Source: Pseudoscleropodium purum
Taxonomy: Eukaryota > Streptophyta > Bryopsida > Hypnales > Brachytheciaceae
Assembly: GCA_963969395.1 (NCBI GenBank)
Contig: OZ017800.1
Location: 19,314,479-19,378,478, forward strand
Direction: 5' to 3'
Length of the DNA stretch: 64,000 nt
Shown piece after piece: positions 37,379-49,747 of this stretch (within the stretch, counting starts at the first letter, position 1; every line of letters starts with the position of its first letter). A program made the translations under genes and the position numbers. The notes under the pieces were generated by a model that did no database searches, was not told the DNA's origin, and worked only from the letters and a program-made list of their open reading frames with translations.

Positions 37379-37671
37379 CTTCAAAAATTAAGTCTATGTT
37401 GTGTTCAAGTTCACTCCATGTGCACTCTAAATTGCAAATAATTGGATGGAATTCAAATGAGCAAACACAAATGTTGTAGTATCTTTCTTGTTCTACAATC
37501 CAAAAAAATTGAAGTGAAAAGCAATTATGGTTTGGAAGTAAATGAATTTCAAAGCTAACCTCCTTATAGAATCAATTGTTGAGATGGGTTTTACAATCAC
37601 TCCCAAAATTACCTATGCTTCTTTTTGTGAGCCTTCATGATTTGAATATTTCACTACATGTTGTATACCAT
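37379..37671. other. AT-rich spacer between two TTAA elements
   Basis: A related segment, inverted, occurs near 39630-39900. The phrases 'attgagatgggttttacaatcactcccaaaattacctatgcttc' (37576-) and the complement near 39665-39725 pair well, so the two flank an inverted arrangement. No gene. Confidence 0.45.
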
Positions 37672-38491
37672 TTAATCCCTCAATGCCCAAATTGCGTTTT
37701 TTGACAACATAGCAATTTTAAGCAACTCACTACAAATGAAATGTTTTTTTTGTTTATTTTCCCCTTAAAAATTTTAACAAAACATGTGCCCAAGGAGTAG
37801 CTATAAGGCCCAACAATTTTCATAACTTTTGACTACATGATTAAAAAGTTATTGTATGATATGTACTTTTCATTGCTTGGTGGATAGCCCAGGTAGCAAA
37901 ATAAGCTTCTTTAAAAATCACTTTTTTAGGATATTAAAGTTTGAAATTAGTTCTTTAGATTTATATATACTTGGAAAGCTTTGAATCATTTTATTTTGAT
38001 TAATGAGTGAACATTTATGAGGAGTTTTAGTGTTGGGGAGTTTGTGGGTTGTTATTGAATCTCTACTCAAAGACAAACTTCAAAGTTCTTTACTTAACTC
38101 AATCTTCAATATTTTTGAAAAAAATAAAAACTTTTGGTGTAGATTTTTTTTTATTAAAACATTACAACCATTAGAATTGTAATTTTTCAATTCCATAAAG
38201 AAATTGTCAATAATTTAGTATTTTGAATCATTTTCTCCTTCTTTCTACTTACTATTTTTTTCTTATATGTTGTACAATTCCAAATGTTCTGAAAATTTTC
38301 AAGCATGTAGCCAATTTGACTTGAAGAATGAATTTAAAGAGTAACCACCATTTCCTATATTTTCTCATATAGATGTGACCTTATGAAGTGCAGCTGCCCA
38401 AATTTTCATGAGGCCAAAAAAAGATTTTTGTCACTCCAAATGCTAATATCTTGCAATCTACACGGTGGAAATTTCTAAATTTCTGTAGACA
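37672..38491 (+). mobile_element. TTAA-family element, 3' truncated
   Basis: Left end TTAATCCCTCAATGCCC at 37672. The body matches the full copies to 'cttgcaatctacacggtggaaatttctaaattt' near 38491 and then ends, so the last 100 or so bases including the right TTAA are absent. Confidence 0.65.
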
Positions 38492-39900
38492 TAATGGTTT
38501 TTAAGTGGTAAAGTTTTGGTTGTCTACTTCCAAATCGAGGGCTTTATTCCATGTTATTAGTCTCTTAATTAGGAAGTAACTTGCCAATTAGGAGTTTTTG
38601 AATTGCTAGGTGTGAATGAAGACTAGTAGTGAGAGCAGCTAGTTGGTGAGTCTAGTGAGTGGTTTTGGAAAGTTGCATAGTTCAAGTTGGTTGTGAATGA
38701 AGAGGTGTGTTGGAGGGTACTTAGGCTCTTCTTTGATTGGAGTTGGACCCACTGATGAGAATTTCAGTTAGAGTCCTGGCTGGTAGTGCTTTTTTTTTTT
38801 CCTTTTGGTGAAAGTGTGAGATTGTTAATTAGAGTGTACTAATTGGATGAGTAGTATGTATATTAGATCAATAGAATGAAAAATGAAATTTTGAAATCTA
38901 TTTGGATTGTGCATGGAGTTAAATTTGTAATATTTGTGGAAGTTCTAATGAAACGAATTAATTTCGGAATAGAATATTGTCTGTCTGTAATTGTGCTATA
39001 ATGTATTGTAATGCCTAATTGAATTTATGTTAATTTGTGTGCCTATTTGTGTTATTCTAATTGGATATTAGTGATTGTGAGTGTGGTGGAAATTACAATA
39101 AACCATAAATACACTCCAGTATTTTTGGTTTATTGTCATTGTAGTTCAAGTGAGAGTATTATGAATTTAAAATCCAAATTGGAAAAATATTCTTTGCCTT
39201 GGTTGTATTAGTTTGATTGGATTAGTAGAAGAAACCCTATTTAAATGTTCTCCCTTAGAACAAATTTATTATGCTAATAGGATAATTTCCACATAGTAAA
39301 ATAATTCAAATTAATACGTCGGATTCAAAAAAGAGTGTAGTGAAAGTAATTGTTTTGATTGCTAAATACAAAATATAATTATTTGTATTAATTGTGTATT
39401 ACAAATATCTTCAAATCTATTGAATGTAGGTGCAACAATAGTTCTAATTGCAATCTAAACATCATCTATAACTATAAGTCTTTGATTCATTAAAAATCTT
39501 CAAATTCCATCCATATAAAAATTATATTATATTATATATATAATTTATTTATTATTATTATTTTTTAAATTTTTTGACACGTGCATATATTTATTTTTAA
39601 CAATACCAATGGAACTAGGCCTTAAATGGTGTACAACAACATGCAATGAAATATTCAAGTCAAGAAGGCTCAAGAAAAGAAGTATAGGCAATTTTGGAAG
39701 TGATTGTAAAATCTGTCTCAACAATTGAGTCTATAGGGTGGTTAGCTTTAGAATTCATTTATTTCTAAATTGTAGTTGCTTTTTACTTCAATTTTTTTAG
39801 ATTATAGTGCACAAAGGATACTACAACATTCATGTTTGCTCATTTGAATTTCATCCACTCATTTTCAACATATAGTGCATAGAGTGAAACTCAACACAAT
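38492..39900. other. intergenic DNA, possible solo-LTR-like segment
   Basis: About 38490-38950 is less AT-rich than its surroundings and contains 'tctcttaattaggaagtaac' and a second 'aattaggag', phrases that recall plant copia LTRs. No LTR pair, primer-binding site or pol was found. 39400-39600 is extremely AT-rich ('ttatattatatatata'). Confidence 0.25.
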
Positions 39901-39903
39901 ATA

Positions 39904-40085
39904 GACTTGATTTTTGAAGTGACTATATATATATACACATACATTGGAAGCTTTGAATCATTCCATTTTAATTAATGAGATGGAAGTTATGAGGAGTTTA
40001 GTTTGTAAGTAGGTATGGTTTTTCATTTGTAGTGAGCTACCCAAAATTGCTATGTTACCAAAAAATGTAGTTTAGTGCTTTAGGA
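39904..40085. mobile_element. mosaic of two TTAA-element fragments in opposite orientation
   Basis: The first part reads forward like the middle of the element ('attggaagctttgaatcattccattttaat'). From about 40012 it reads inverted, ending 'gtgctttaggaattaa', the complement of the left end. It looks like a deletion/inversion derivative. Confidence 0.5.
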
Positions 40086-40830
40086 ATTAAATTGCAATTT
40101 TTAACCTTCAAGTGGTCTCATGGCTAAATTTTTTGCATATAAAGTAGCATTATGAACAATTACAAATTTTATGTATTGCATTAGTCTTGTAGTGCAACTA
40201 TAAAAGTGAGGACAAAAGAATTGTGTTAATTTAGCTATATCTAAAAAAAATATTTGAAATTAAAATGTCTATTCAACATTACCTTTAATGACCATAATCT
40301 TATATTGTTGTGAATATAATAAAAATATGAATTTGATGCTTTAGGAAGTTCAATCAAACTATACGTGGTATAATCTCTAAATACAAAAAAAAAAAAAAAA
40401 AAAAAAAAAAATTGTGTTTGTAGAAGTAGTACTTCATACAACTTGTAAAATCAAAATCTTATCCAAATCCCAGTTGTACCAATTATTGAGATGAGATAAT
40501 CTACCATTTTCATCCTACAAGATGAATCGGGCACAACAAACTATTTATTCTATTCGTCTCCAATCAAGCAATCAAAGTCGTGACTCATACAACCTATACA
40601 ATTGAAACATATCCAAAACCAAGTTGTACCAATTATTGAGACTATGTTCATCTATTTTCATCCTATGGGATGGATTCGACAGGACAAACTCTATAAGTCT
40701 CTGACATGTCACTATCATATATAATTGTAATGTACACCTAGCACATATTAGAAGACGTATTGTAGTGATTCTCTACCTCCTTGCAATATTCATTTGTTAA
40801 TACAATTTGGGGGAGTAAGTTGCATACAAG
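40086..40830 (+). mobile_element. family B copy 4 (partial)
   Basis: Parallels 22950-24070 and 36050-36905, with 'aagtggtctcatggc', 'gtagcattatgaacaatt' and two 'accaattattgag' tandem units at 40430-40700. It ends near 'acaatttgggggagtaagttgcata'. A 27-base A-run lies at 40385-40411. Confidence 0.5.
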
Positions 40831-41399
40831 AGTATCTTTAAATTCATATATATTTTTTTGGATACTTAAAAGTCAAGACAATCTAATATTGAGTATGTAT
40901 ATAAGATCTTATTTTTAATTTGGTAAATTATGCACAAGTTCAGTGCTACATTCAATAGGTGTATGAATTTAACTTACACTAATTTGACTCACAAATAACA
41001 AAATATAATTACTTATAAAAAAGAAGGATAATTTGGAATTATTGAAGGATCTTTGTTTGTGTAGCCTCTCCAAACTACACAAGTTAGTTCAACTAGTGTA
41101 CCTTGCATTAGCCATACTCATTTTGTGTTAATTTGCAAATTTGCGATGCACACACTATAGTCATGATCACAATAAATTTGATGAAATCAAATGAATAAAT
41201 AAATGTGGTCTACTCTATTTTCAAAATATCCATATTTTCACATTTGATATTCATATAAAATTCATCCAAGTGTTCACCCTACTTACACCACATTCATCCA
41301 AAGTACTGTAAGAGAACTTGCACTAAAATATTCAGACTCTGAGAGCACTCATTGAATTAAGTCGTGCAGCAACGACCAGTAAAATTCAGTAACATGTCA
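40831..41399. other. AT-rich intergenic DNA
   Basis: No gene or repeat with clear borders. Composition changes sharply near 41400, where the region shared with the second EBS/SHL copy begins. Confidence 0.4.
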
Positions 41400-42192
41400 G
41401 CCTACACTAATTTAAAATAGTGCGACTCTGAAAATTAATGTCAGACATATGAATACAATACGAATACGATACATTAGCGTACGTGATACGCCAAGTTTTA
41501 TACATACAATGTAACGAATTACGGTATGTGCCAGTACATGTGGAGTTGTTGGAGAAGTAGAGCTTCCCGCCATGTTGTGAATATATTTGTGCAGAGTCGC
41601 AATGGCCAGCCGGCCATAGCCGCACCTGCACATGTTACCGTGAATTGCCTGTCGCATTGTGCTTCAACACAGGCGGGATTGACGCTTTCGAGCTCACGGT
41701 TGAATGCGATCGCTCTGAGCTCGTGAATTTGGAACCATTTTCTCTCAGCGCAACTCCTCTTCGCGGGTAAATTCCTGCCTAAGGATTGAAGCCTGGGATC
41801 TTGGGAGCTTCGGGACTTTGGGGTTTTGGAGTGTGTCTGTCAGCAGAAAGATTGTTGTGTGTTTGATTGGGCAGTGGGCAATTGTGAGGATTGCAGAGTT
41901 TTGAGATCATTTTGACGGATTTTTGTGAAGGTTTTGTGCCAGTGGTGAGGTTTGGGTTTGTGAGGTTGTGGAATTCTGGGCTGCGTTGAGGTGGTATGAG
42001 AGGTGTACCGGGTGGAATTCGCTGCGTTGTGCGATGGAGTGGTTCCGTGGGAGGAGATGGGGCGAGTGGCGACCAGAATGAGATCGTTTAGTGGGATGAT
42101 GATGCAAAATTGGGGTTAGGGTGTGACAAGGGATCGTTGGTCCGGCCCGAGTTTGGGGGGGATCGGTTTATGTATCCGGAGCGAGTGTCGTC
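41400..42192 (+). promoter_or_regulatory. promoter and 5' leader of EBS/SHL-like copy 1
   Basis: Homologous to 52531-53309, with many substitutions and small indels. Shared blocks include 'ctaatttaaaatagtg', 'gattagcgtac', 'agtcgcaatggcca' and 'ggtggaattcgctgcgttgtgcgatggagtgg'. This marks the left end of the tandem duplication. The 200 bases before the ATG are G/T-rich and are likely 5'UTR. Confidence 0.6.
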
Positions 42193-44690
42193 ATGGCGAA
42201 GCCGAAGAATGGGAAGAAGATGTTGGACTCGTGCGTTATCAAGGGTACTCGCAAGATTGTGAAAGGTGCGTGGTTTTCAAACTCTTTTATACTCTTTTTC
42301 TCTACTCTGTAAGTCCCGTCCGCTAGAAATGGCGGAGACGTAAGTTAGGGAAGTCTTTCAGCTGCTGCGTGTTTTATTCTTATTATAGGAGTGGCAAGAG
42401 TTTCCGAGCATCTTGTCCTCCTTTTGAAGAGTATTCCATCGCCCTTAAAAAATGTATTATTTGGATACAATATGAATAAGTTATGAATTTTTGTGAGGTG
42501 AGTAATAGAATGGGTAAGCTTCAAGGCTTCATTGCTAAACATTGTCATACCCATTAGATGTTGTGTATGGACCACCTGCCTCTCTTATTTTAGTTTTTAT
42601 TTCTTTTGGGGTGACTCCGGAAGTTTGGTTTTTATCTATCAATGCTGGCGATCATCTGATAATAGTTATTGGTTATCTTGGTCTCTGCAATATAATTTCT
42701 AGCAATGCACAACAAGTTTTCATCAAGACCGCTGTTATATCCGGCTAAATGATCGCTTATTTCCTCTTGCATTTCCTGAAGATCAGAAGATTTGTTGAGA
42801 TATAGCAATACTTAACCCTATAACGAGTGGCTGCCCATGACAGTGAGAACCCATGAATAGAAATCCTAATTTAGACAACTACATGTATCACCCAAGAATC
42901 TAGCACAATGAGTTCATAGTGATTAAGAGAATTCACACCGAGTTTACGTGAAGACCTTGTTCAGTTTTATGTGAGCTACGAATGAAACTCTCAACCCTTA
43001 TACCTGCTGCATATGGAATCCAAATGATGTACTTTCTAGTATATTGGAATCCTCTCTGGTTAGCTATCAAGAATCTATGAAATTTTCACCATTTCAACAA
43101 AAATGTCCACACTCAGCTTTTGAAAGTGTCGGTGTTAGTTGTGGGCACCCGATCAGCTTTGTTTCTTTGATTTTTGGACCGGGAATTTGAACTCCTGTCA
43201 TTCCAGTGGACTCCCATCTCGGTGCCAGCTCTTTCCTTCACTTCCCATTGCATAGATTGATGGTGCTGGACATTTGGATTGCTGGCAGGTGGAGACACAG
43301 TGCTCATGCGGAGTGAAGACCCGGAGAAACCTCCTTACATCGCCAGGGTGGAGAAAATCGAGGGAGATAGCCGTGGCAATGTGAAAGTGCGTGTGCGTTG
43401 GTATTACCGTCCGGAGGAATCCATGAGTGGACGCAAGCAGTTTCATGGTCAGAAGGAGGTGTTTCTGTCTGACCACTTCGACGTCCAGAGTGCGGACACC
43501 ATCGAAGGCAAGTGCACCGTTCATGCTTTCAAGGCGTACACGAAGCTGGAGGCCGTGGGTGCTGATGACTACTTTTGCCGTTTTGAGTACAAGGCAACCA
43601 CTGGCGGTTTCACTCCCGACCGCGTTGCCGTGTACGTCTCCATTGGTCTTTGAATCCGACTTAATGGTCTGGTAGCTTTCAAGTATTATTTTATTGTATG
43701 AACCTTTAGGGAAAGATTCTTTTTTTGCAATTCTGTGTAAGCTTGCTGCTATGAAGATTTATTTCTTCTGCTGTGGACATGGAGTCAAGTACTTTTGGGC
43801 ATTTGGACCTGAAGGGTTAGTAAGGGTTTCTGGCCGCATATGGAGTTCTCTTGCTCCTTACTTATTGCACCGTGGCCTTCAGTTTCTTTGGGATGCAGTG
43901 GTGCGATTTTGGTGTCCTAATGGACTGGTTTTGAATGTGCTGTTTCAGGTATTGCAAGTGTGAGATGCCGTACAATCCTGACCATGTGATGCTTGAATGC
44001 GGAAGCTGCAAAGATTGGTGAGGGGCCTTCCCAGCAACAGTATATTACATTCTCTGTTAGTGAGTTCTCAAATATTTTAGGAGGACCGCTCCTTTTAGAG
44101 TTCACTCCAGTGTTGCAATGCTTTGGAGCGTGTTTCGAGTAGTCGGTGTTGCAGGATTTGCTGAAACAGCATCAAAGAGTTTTCTTTCTTCACTGAGATT
44201 GTGGATCTCGGCACCTTGTCGTTTCTGTTCTGCAGAACTCGAGAGGTATTTAGTTATCTCGTTGACTTCCTGGATTGACTGGTTGTGTAGGTTCCATCGA
44301 CATTGCGTGGGTTTGAGCGCCGAGCAGGTTGAACACTTGGATAGTTACATTTGTCCTTCCTGTGCTCCTGAGAGCGTGAAGAAGAGCAATGGACCGTCAT
44401 ATGCGAAGGTGCGCTCTATGTACACCATGTTCTTTTGTTGGGGTCGTTTCCGTTTCTTTTGTGGACCTGAATGCCAGTACATTCGCGGAGTAGAGTATAT
44501 GGCTTGGATCAGGTAATGTTGAGGCCGTATGGTTGATGTAATTCGTATTGTTTGGAACCAATCGGATGCACAGATGATCAACTGAGGTGCTCGTTTGGGA
44601 AGTGCTTTCGTATATACTGGGCTTACGATGTGTGTTCCATGTCTTGCTTCTTCCGTCTTGCAGCCAGAGGCAAAGCGGCAGAGGAGGTGA
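42193..44690 (+). CDS. EBS: EBS/SHL-like BAH-PHD histone reader, copy 1
   Basis: Five coding exons: 42193-42265, 43289-43631, 43949-44017, 44291-44408 and 44664-44690. All introns are GT..AG and the phases agree, giving 209 residues ending in TGA. Exon 1 (MAKPKNGKK, then GTRKIVK) is basic. The BAH domain covers about residues 25-139, with [28 protein letters not shown] and [20 protein letters not shown]. The PHD finger spans about 140-187 with C4HC3 ligands Cys141, 143, 156, 159, His164, Cys167, 183, 186 and Trp162. The tail ends KRQRR, a likely nuclear signal. In Arabidopsis EBS and SHL read H3K27me3 through BAH and H3K4me2/3 through PHD to silence genes such as those for flowering. The protein is a little shorter than EBS/SHL (about 230 aa) in its tail. 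Orthology to EBS versus SHL is undecided. Differs from copy 2 only at residue 10 (Met here, Thr there). Confidence 0.92.
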
Positions 44691-45077
44691 TCTGCACAGA
44701 AGTTCGGTCTCTTCTTTCGGTGGTCTAATCCCTTTTTCGGGTGTCAATGATGAGAGTTGTTGATGTAGATATTGGGGGATAGATGAAAAGCTGTAAGATA
44801 GTGGGTTGACTACCTTGGTGGGTTTCTAGATTGTTTCCATGGGTCCGTTGATTTGAATCAGTGTCCCAGGAAGCATGTCGTGTTTTTTCAGAAGCTTGTG
44901 TAGGGACTGTGCCAATTGAGCAGTCCAGGCTACTTGTGATGTCTCTTCGATGAGCCTGCAGCATTGCATTGATCATTCTGTTGAGGTTTACATTTTGATG
45001 AGTAGCCCAACTCAAATCTTTCGTCGATTGTAAAGTGTGCTCTTTTGATGAGAACTTTTTTCGAGTGCCTGGCATTG
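43120..45077 (+). repeat. near-identical tract shared with 54045-56002 (copy 1 side)
   Basis: From late intron 1 through exons 2-5 and about 390 bases past the stop codon, this differs from 54045-56002 by only a handful of bases: about five substitutions in introns and two one-base indels that cancel (constant offset 10,925 at both ends). Exons 2-5 are identical. At both borders the similarity falls abruptly. Confidence 0.9.
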
Positions 45078-46468
45078 TTTAAACATTTGCTCTCCCCCCT
45101 GAGGGTTCCTGCTTCGACTGCGTGTGATGAACGTCTTGAAATGCTTACTGCTTAAAGATGTACGAGACGGTTGAAGGCATCCACTTAGTTTGGAAATGCG
45201 GTTTTTGTTCGTTCTTCAGCGCTGTGACTGACTTCGTGACTCGATGCTTTGTTTATGGTTCATGCTTCTGTGTGCAAGTTTCTAAATCAGTTCATGGAGA
45301 GATTGGAAGAAAAGTAAGCTTGCTAGTATGAAAATGTTATGTTAGAGTACTTCTCAATCCATAAATTGTTCAAAGGTTCTTCATTTGCATTCTTTATCCT
45401 ACTAAATTTTCTTAGGGAGGTTAAATTGAAGGTTTTGGTTCTAGGTTTCAAAGCATGCATTGGAGTTCATGTTTAGAATGTGTTGGCAAGAATAGAGTAG
45501 TGAATGTACAACTTTAATCCCTAAGCTCTTTGAAGTCCATGTTTGGAAAATGAATAGATTGCTTGAAGGCTATGTTTTGTCCAAGTAGTTTGTCAAAGTA
45601 AAATTTAAATTCTTGGATCATAAGTGAAGGGCTTCACTACCAATTGTAATTCTTTTTATATAATGATGATTGGCAGAGGATAAAAGCAAGTGTAACTTAC
45701 AAGATTGTTTTTCTTCCATATAAAAGATAAATATTTTTCCTTATTTGGTAGATTTATCTTTAGAATAATTTTCCATTGAACTTGCATTTCTCAATACATT
45801 ATATGAATAAATTGTAATCCATGCATAATAAATCTACAAAATTTCACTTGCAATTGAGGCCGATTTATATGTATTAGGTATTGGTTGTTGCACATTAAAA
45901 TGATTGGAATTAAATTATAGTCAAAAAGAATAAAATAACTTCATTAAACCAATAATCTGAAAACCAATAATTTGAAACTAGTATTTTAATTCCTATACAA
46001 TCAAATGCTCATTCAAGGAATGATTGGAATTTAGGTAGGTGACAATGAAGTAAAAAATGAGTTGATATTTCTAAAATTTTGACACAAGACAAATACATTT
46101 GTTGTGTGCACACATTATGCTAGAATCATAATGTGCCAATGTGTGACAAGTGTGAGTAAACAACAATAATGATGCAACAATAAATTTGTGAGTACGTAGG
46201 CACCATCAAAAACATATAAATGATGTGAAACTCACTTGTAATCAACACCAACATGACTAGGTATGAAATACACCTTGTAAAACTCCACTAAGTGGTTTGC
46301 AAGACATTGCACAACCTTTAGTATAATACAAGGCTTGACAATAATTAGATACAAACCTTTGCAACAACCTATAGCTTTGGACTCATGGTGGATACTATAA
46401 GTCAATGGGACCATGCCAAGTGACTTGTGACATCTCCCACAACCATCAAGTGACTTCTGAAGGCAATG
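45078..46468. other. 3' flank of EBS/SHL copy 1, then AT-rich DNA
   Basis: 45078-45300 is moderate GC and unlike the flank of copy 2. Beyond this the DNA is AT-rich. About 46170-46468 continues after the CACTA insertion at 47502 as one older sequence. The minus-strand frame 46232-46492 (QKSLDGCGRCHKSLG) has no recognisable domain. Confidence 0.45.
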
Positions 46469-47498
46469 CACTACTAGAAAAACAATGCCCAAATTAACAA
46501 AATATCATCAATTTCTTGTTAATTTGGATATACTATAATGTCCATTTTCACAAATTCTTGTTAATTGTGCCCAAATTAACAAAATAATCTCATTTTTTTT
46601 GTTGATTTGGATAGTGCAATTACCACTCAACAAAAACTTGTTAATTTTTTTGGAATATTTTAAAATATTTTAAAAATCTTTAAAAATTTTAAATTTTTTC
46701 AAAATCTTTGGGAATCTTCAATGTACAATGTAAATTTAATAAAATAATTGCACAGTTTGATATCTATTACAGTCAGTAGACTTTTGGGATGATTTTGGTC
46801 TTGTAAATGAATATTTTTTGAAAATCTTTAAACTAAAAAAAGTTGTCAAATTAAGCTATCTTTCACTTCCAACAATACATTTGAGATTTCAATCTTCCAA
46901 TCAAAAGTTATGGACAAAATTTAGAGAGGGGTGGAAATGGACATTCTTTTTTACATTTTTAAACACTTTCTCTGATTTTTATTCATAACGTTTGATTAAA
47001 AGATTGAAATATCAAACGGATTGTTGGAGGTGAAAGATAGCTCAATTTCCAACTTTTATTAGTTCAAAATGTTTTGGAAAAAGTTTGTTTACAAGGTGGA
47101 AATTGCCCCAAAGTTTACTGACTTGAAGTGACTGTAAATTTTTTTTTTTAAAACTACATAAATAAGTTTTTGCACCACTTGTAATCATGTAAAATTACAA
47201 GTGGTGCAATAGTTTGAACTTTGAGCCTCATCCATGAGGCTTAAGGTTCAAACCTTGGTGATGGCATTTGCCATGTTGGCATGTAGAGCCATCCACGTGG
47301 TGGGTGTCATATAGCAACAACACGTGTATGTTTTTAGAGTATCTACGTGGCATAGCCATGGGGTAGCTTAGGATTGGTTACTTTATTGTGGAATTTTTTT
47401 TATTTTAAATTAATTAAAAAAAACTGTGACCAAATCAACAAAAAATAAACTTTTGTATTGAGTTTTGTTGATTTGATCATTGTACTTTTCTACTAGTG
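46469..47498. mobile_element. non-autonomous CACTA (En/Spm-type) element, complete
   Basis: A 1,030-bp element starts CACTACTAGAAAAACAATG and ends CATTGTACTTTTCTACTAGTG. It is flanked by a 3-bp target duplication ATG (46466-46468 and 47499-47501). Subterminal copies of 'aaattaacaaaa' and 'ttgttgatttg' are as expected for transposase-binding repeats. A long internal inverted repeat spans 46773-46913 and 46984-47121. A second hairpin (GAGCCTCA tcca TGAGGCTT with 'gtttgaact' arms) lies near 47214-47258. No transposase open frame, so it depends on a partner for movement. Confidence 0.88.
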
Positions 47499-47643
47499 AT
47501 GACAAAATGCAAAAAACACCTCCTTCACTATTAACACTTGATACTCACAACATCCATATCAACAAAAAGAAATAAATGTGCACATACCTAAAATGTAACA
47601 AGTGGCTTAGCAATACCCTTTTACTTGCCCTCTTCACCAATGT

Positions 47644-48564
47644 TTAACCCCTAAAGGACCGGTTTGTGTTTTTTGTCTGTATAGAAATTTTGGGCAGGTA
47701 CTTGTGACCAAAAATTTCTATATTTTTGGCTGAAATTTTAACAAAAGTTTTGGACAAGGAATATAAATCATATGCAACAAATTTCATGACATTTGGAAAT
47801 AGGAGTCAAAAGTTATAGCCTAATATGTTACGTTTTTTCATAACTGGGTAGTTTGGGCAGATTAGAAAAAAAACACTTTTTTAGTAATTAAAATTTGAAA
47901 TTGGTTTTTTAGACTTATATATACAAGGAAGGCATTGAATTATTCCATTTTAATCAACAAGTCAAAAGTTATGAGGGTTTTTTATTTGTGGGTAGTTATG
48001 GATTCCCTACTCTAAAATAAACTTTGAAATCCTTTATCTTATTCAATTTTCAATATTTCTGAAAAAAAATAAAATCCTAGGATATAAATTGTTTATTACA
48101 ACATTTCCATTGGGATTGTCATTTTTCAATTCCCTATTTTAGTTCTTAATAATTTAATATTTTGAATCATTATGTACTATTACCTATTTATTATTTTTTC
48201 CTATATGTTTTACAATTCCAAATGATCTGAAATTTTTTAAGCATGTGGAAAACTTGTCTAGGAAAAAGAATTCAAAGAAGAACCATCATATAGGTCATTT
48301 TTTCACAAAAAGTGAGCTTGTAAAGTGGAGCTGCCTGACTTGTTGCACGGTGAAAAAAAATGATTTTAGTGAATTTGAATGCTTATATCTTGTAATCCAT
48401 GCTATGGAAATCTCTGAAATTTTTACATGTTTTTGATGCTACATAGTACAAGATCCTATGATTACATATATAAAAAAATATATAAATTTTTTACTATTTA
48501 TATTAAAAATGGCAGTTTTTGAGCTCTTGTGGTGAAAACATAGTCATGGAACTTTAAGGGTTAA
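47644..48564 (+). mobile_element. TTAA-bordered non-autonomous element, full length
   Basis: A 921-bp copy with the clearest ends: TTAACCCCTAAAGGACC at 47644 and GGAACTTTAAGGGTTAA ending at 48564. Flanking sequence on both sides ('cttcaccaatg' and 'gctcctttcacattgg') looks like one continuous older sequence cut at a TTAA. No coding capacity. Confidence 0.8.
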
Positions 48565-48959
48565 GCTCCTTTCACATTGGCAAAAACAATACCCTTCTAT
48601 AAGACACTTCACCAACTATAAAAATTTGTCATGAATCTATGACAATTGACCACCCTTTGAGACACAACATATATACAACCACTGACTAATAGGAACTTCT
48701 TGTAGTGGCAAACTCAAACAGTGTAAATGCTATTGAATAGAACAAAAATCATACAAAATCATATTGGCAATGTCCTTGGCACTTCTACACAACATATACT
48801 TTAATCTAGTTGAAATAAGAGATTGGCTAACATCAACGTGACCATCAATGTGTGGAAGATGATATGGTGTACAATTGCAATGTAGTCCTTCCAAAGCTTT
48901 CCATCATGATCGTCCAAGAATAACACTCCCAAAATACCTTACCTACTTGTAGAGTAACA
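48565..48959. other. older repeat-like sequence around a TTAA insertion
   Basis: Appears to continue the sequence at 47502-47643 across the inserted element. It has lower AT content than the surrounding DNA and is probably an older mobile fragment. No domain was recognised on either strand. Confidence 0.35.
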
Positions 48960-49600
48960 CATCCTGTTGTCACATTTTATTTGGACTAATGAAGAGAAAG
49001 TTATGGAGAATCTTGTTTTTCAGGCTACCAAAACATCTTTAAAAAATAACTCATAAGCCATCCATTTCTGCACTCAATGTTTACAATTTTCTAAAAAGAA
49101 AGTTTCAAATCATTTAATTTTTATGCTAGAACGATCTCACCATTGCTATTAGTGTATGTCAATTCCATTTTAGAGCTATTAATGATTTAATTTTTTGTTC
49201 TATCTCATACTTGCTCCTACTTAACAATTTTTTTAAGAATGAAAACCAAAAATTTTTCATGTGAATTTTTTACAAGAGTTTTAACTCAATTTTTCAACAT
49301 TTAAAATACATAATTCAAATTATCTTTTTCAAAAATTTTAAGTAAAGAAGATTCCAAATTTTAAAATGTAATTAGATAAGGTTCGAGAAAAAATCATTTA
49401 ATTACTTTAAATACAAATGTCTTACAATCTACATAGTGAAAGTTTCTTAGATTTCTCCACATAATCTCATATTATTTAAGTACAAGATCTTCTATTTAGA
49501 TATGAAAAAAAATTTTAAGAATTTTGCACTTTGCAATAGAAATGGCAATTTAGAGTGCTTTTTTTTTGACAAATCAAAGGCCTACAAGGTGTTCAATAGT
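48960..49600 (+). mobile_element. TTAA-family long-form relative, partial
   Basis: Matches the second half of the 1.5-kb form at 49748-51251 ('agttatggagaatcttg', 'cttaacaattttttt', 'cacataatctcatattatttaagtacaagatc', 'tttgcactttgcaatagaaatgg'). Termini are missing. It lies in direct orientation just upstream of that copy. Confidence 0.5.
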
Positions 49601-49747
49601 CTTGTATGTTGTATGTCATTGTCATTGTCACAAATCTCAAGCTATTCTAAAGGTATAATACAAAAGTTGAAGAATAATACCACCCTATAAAAGCATTAGA
49701 TAGAAAATAGATCAAGTGTTTATTACAATGATTTGTTAGTTTACAAA

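Noticed and set aside
43198..43524. Minus-strand 108-residue frame over EBS/SHL exon 2 (and its twin at 54123-54449)
   Set aside because: It is the antisense shadow of the BAH exon; it recurs only because the two exons are identical.
44118..44516. 132-residue frame through intron 3 and exon 4 (and its twin at 55043-55441)
   Set aside because: It runs through a clear intron and through the PHD exon in its own frame; splice sites explain the region better.
47214..47262. GGTTCAAACC resembling a tRNA/SINE B box
   Set aside because: It is the arm of a local hairpin inside the CACTA element; no A box or cloverleaf can be built around it.
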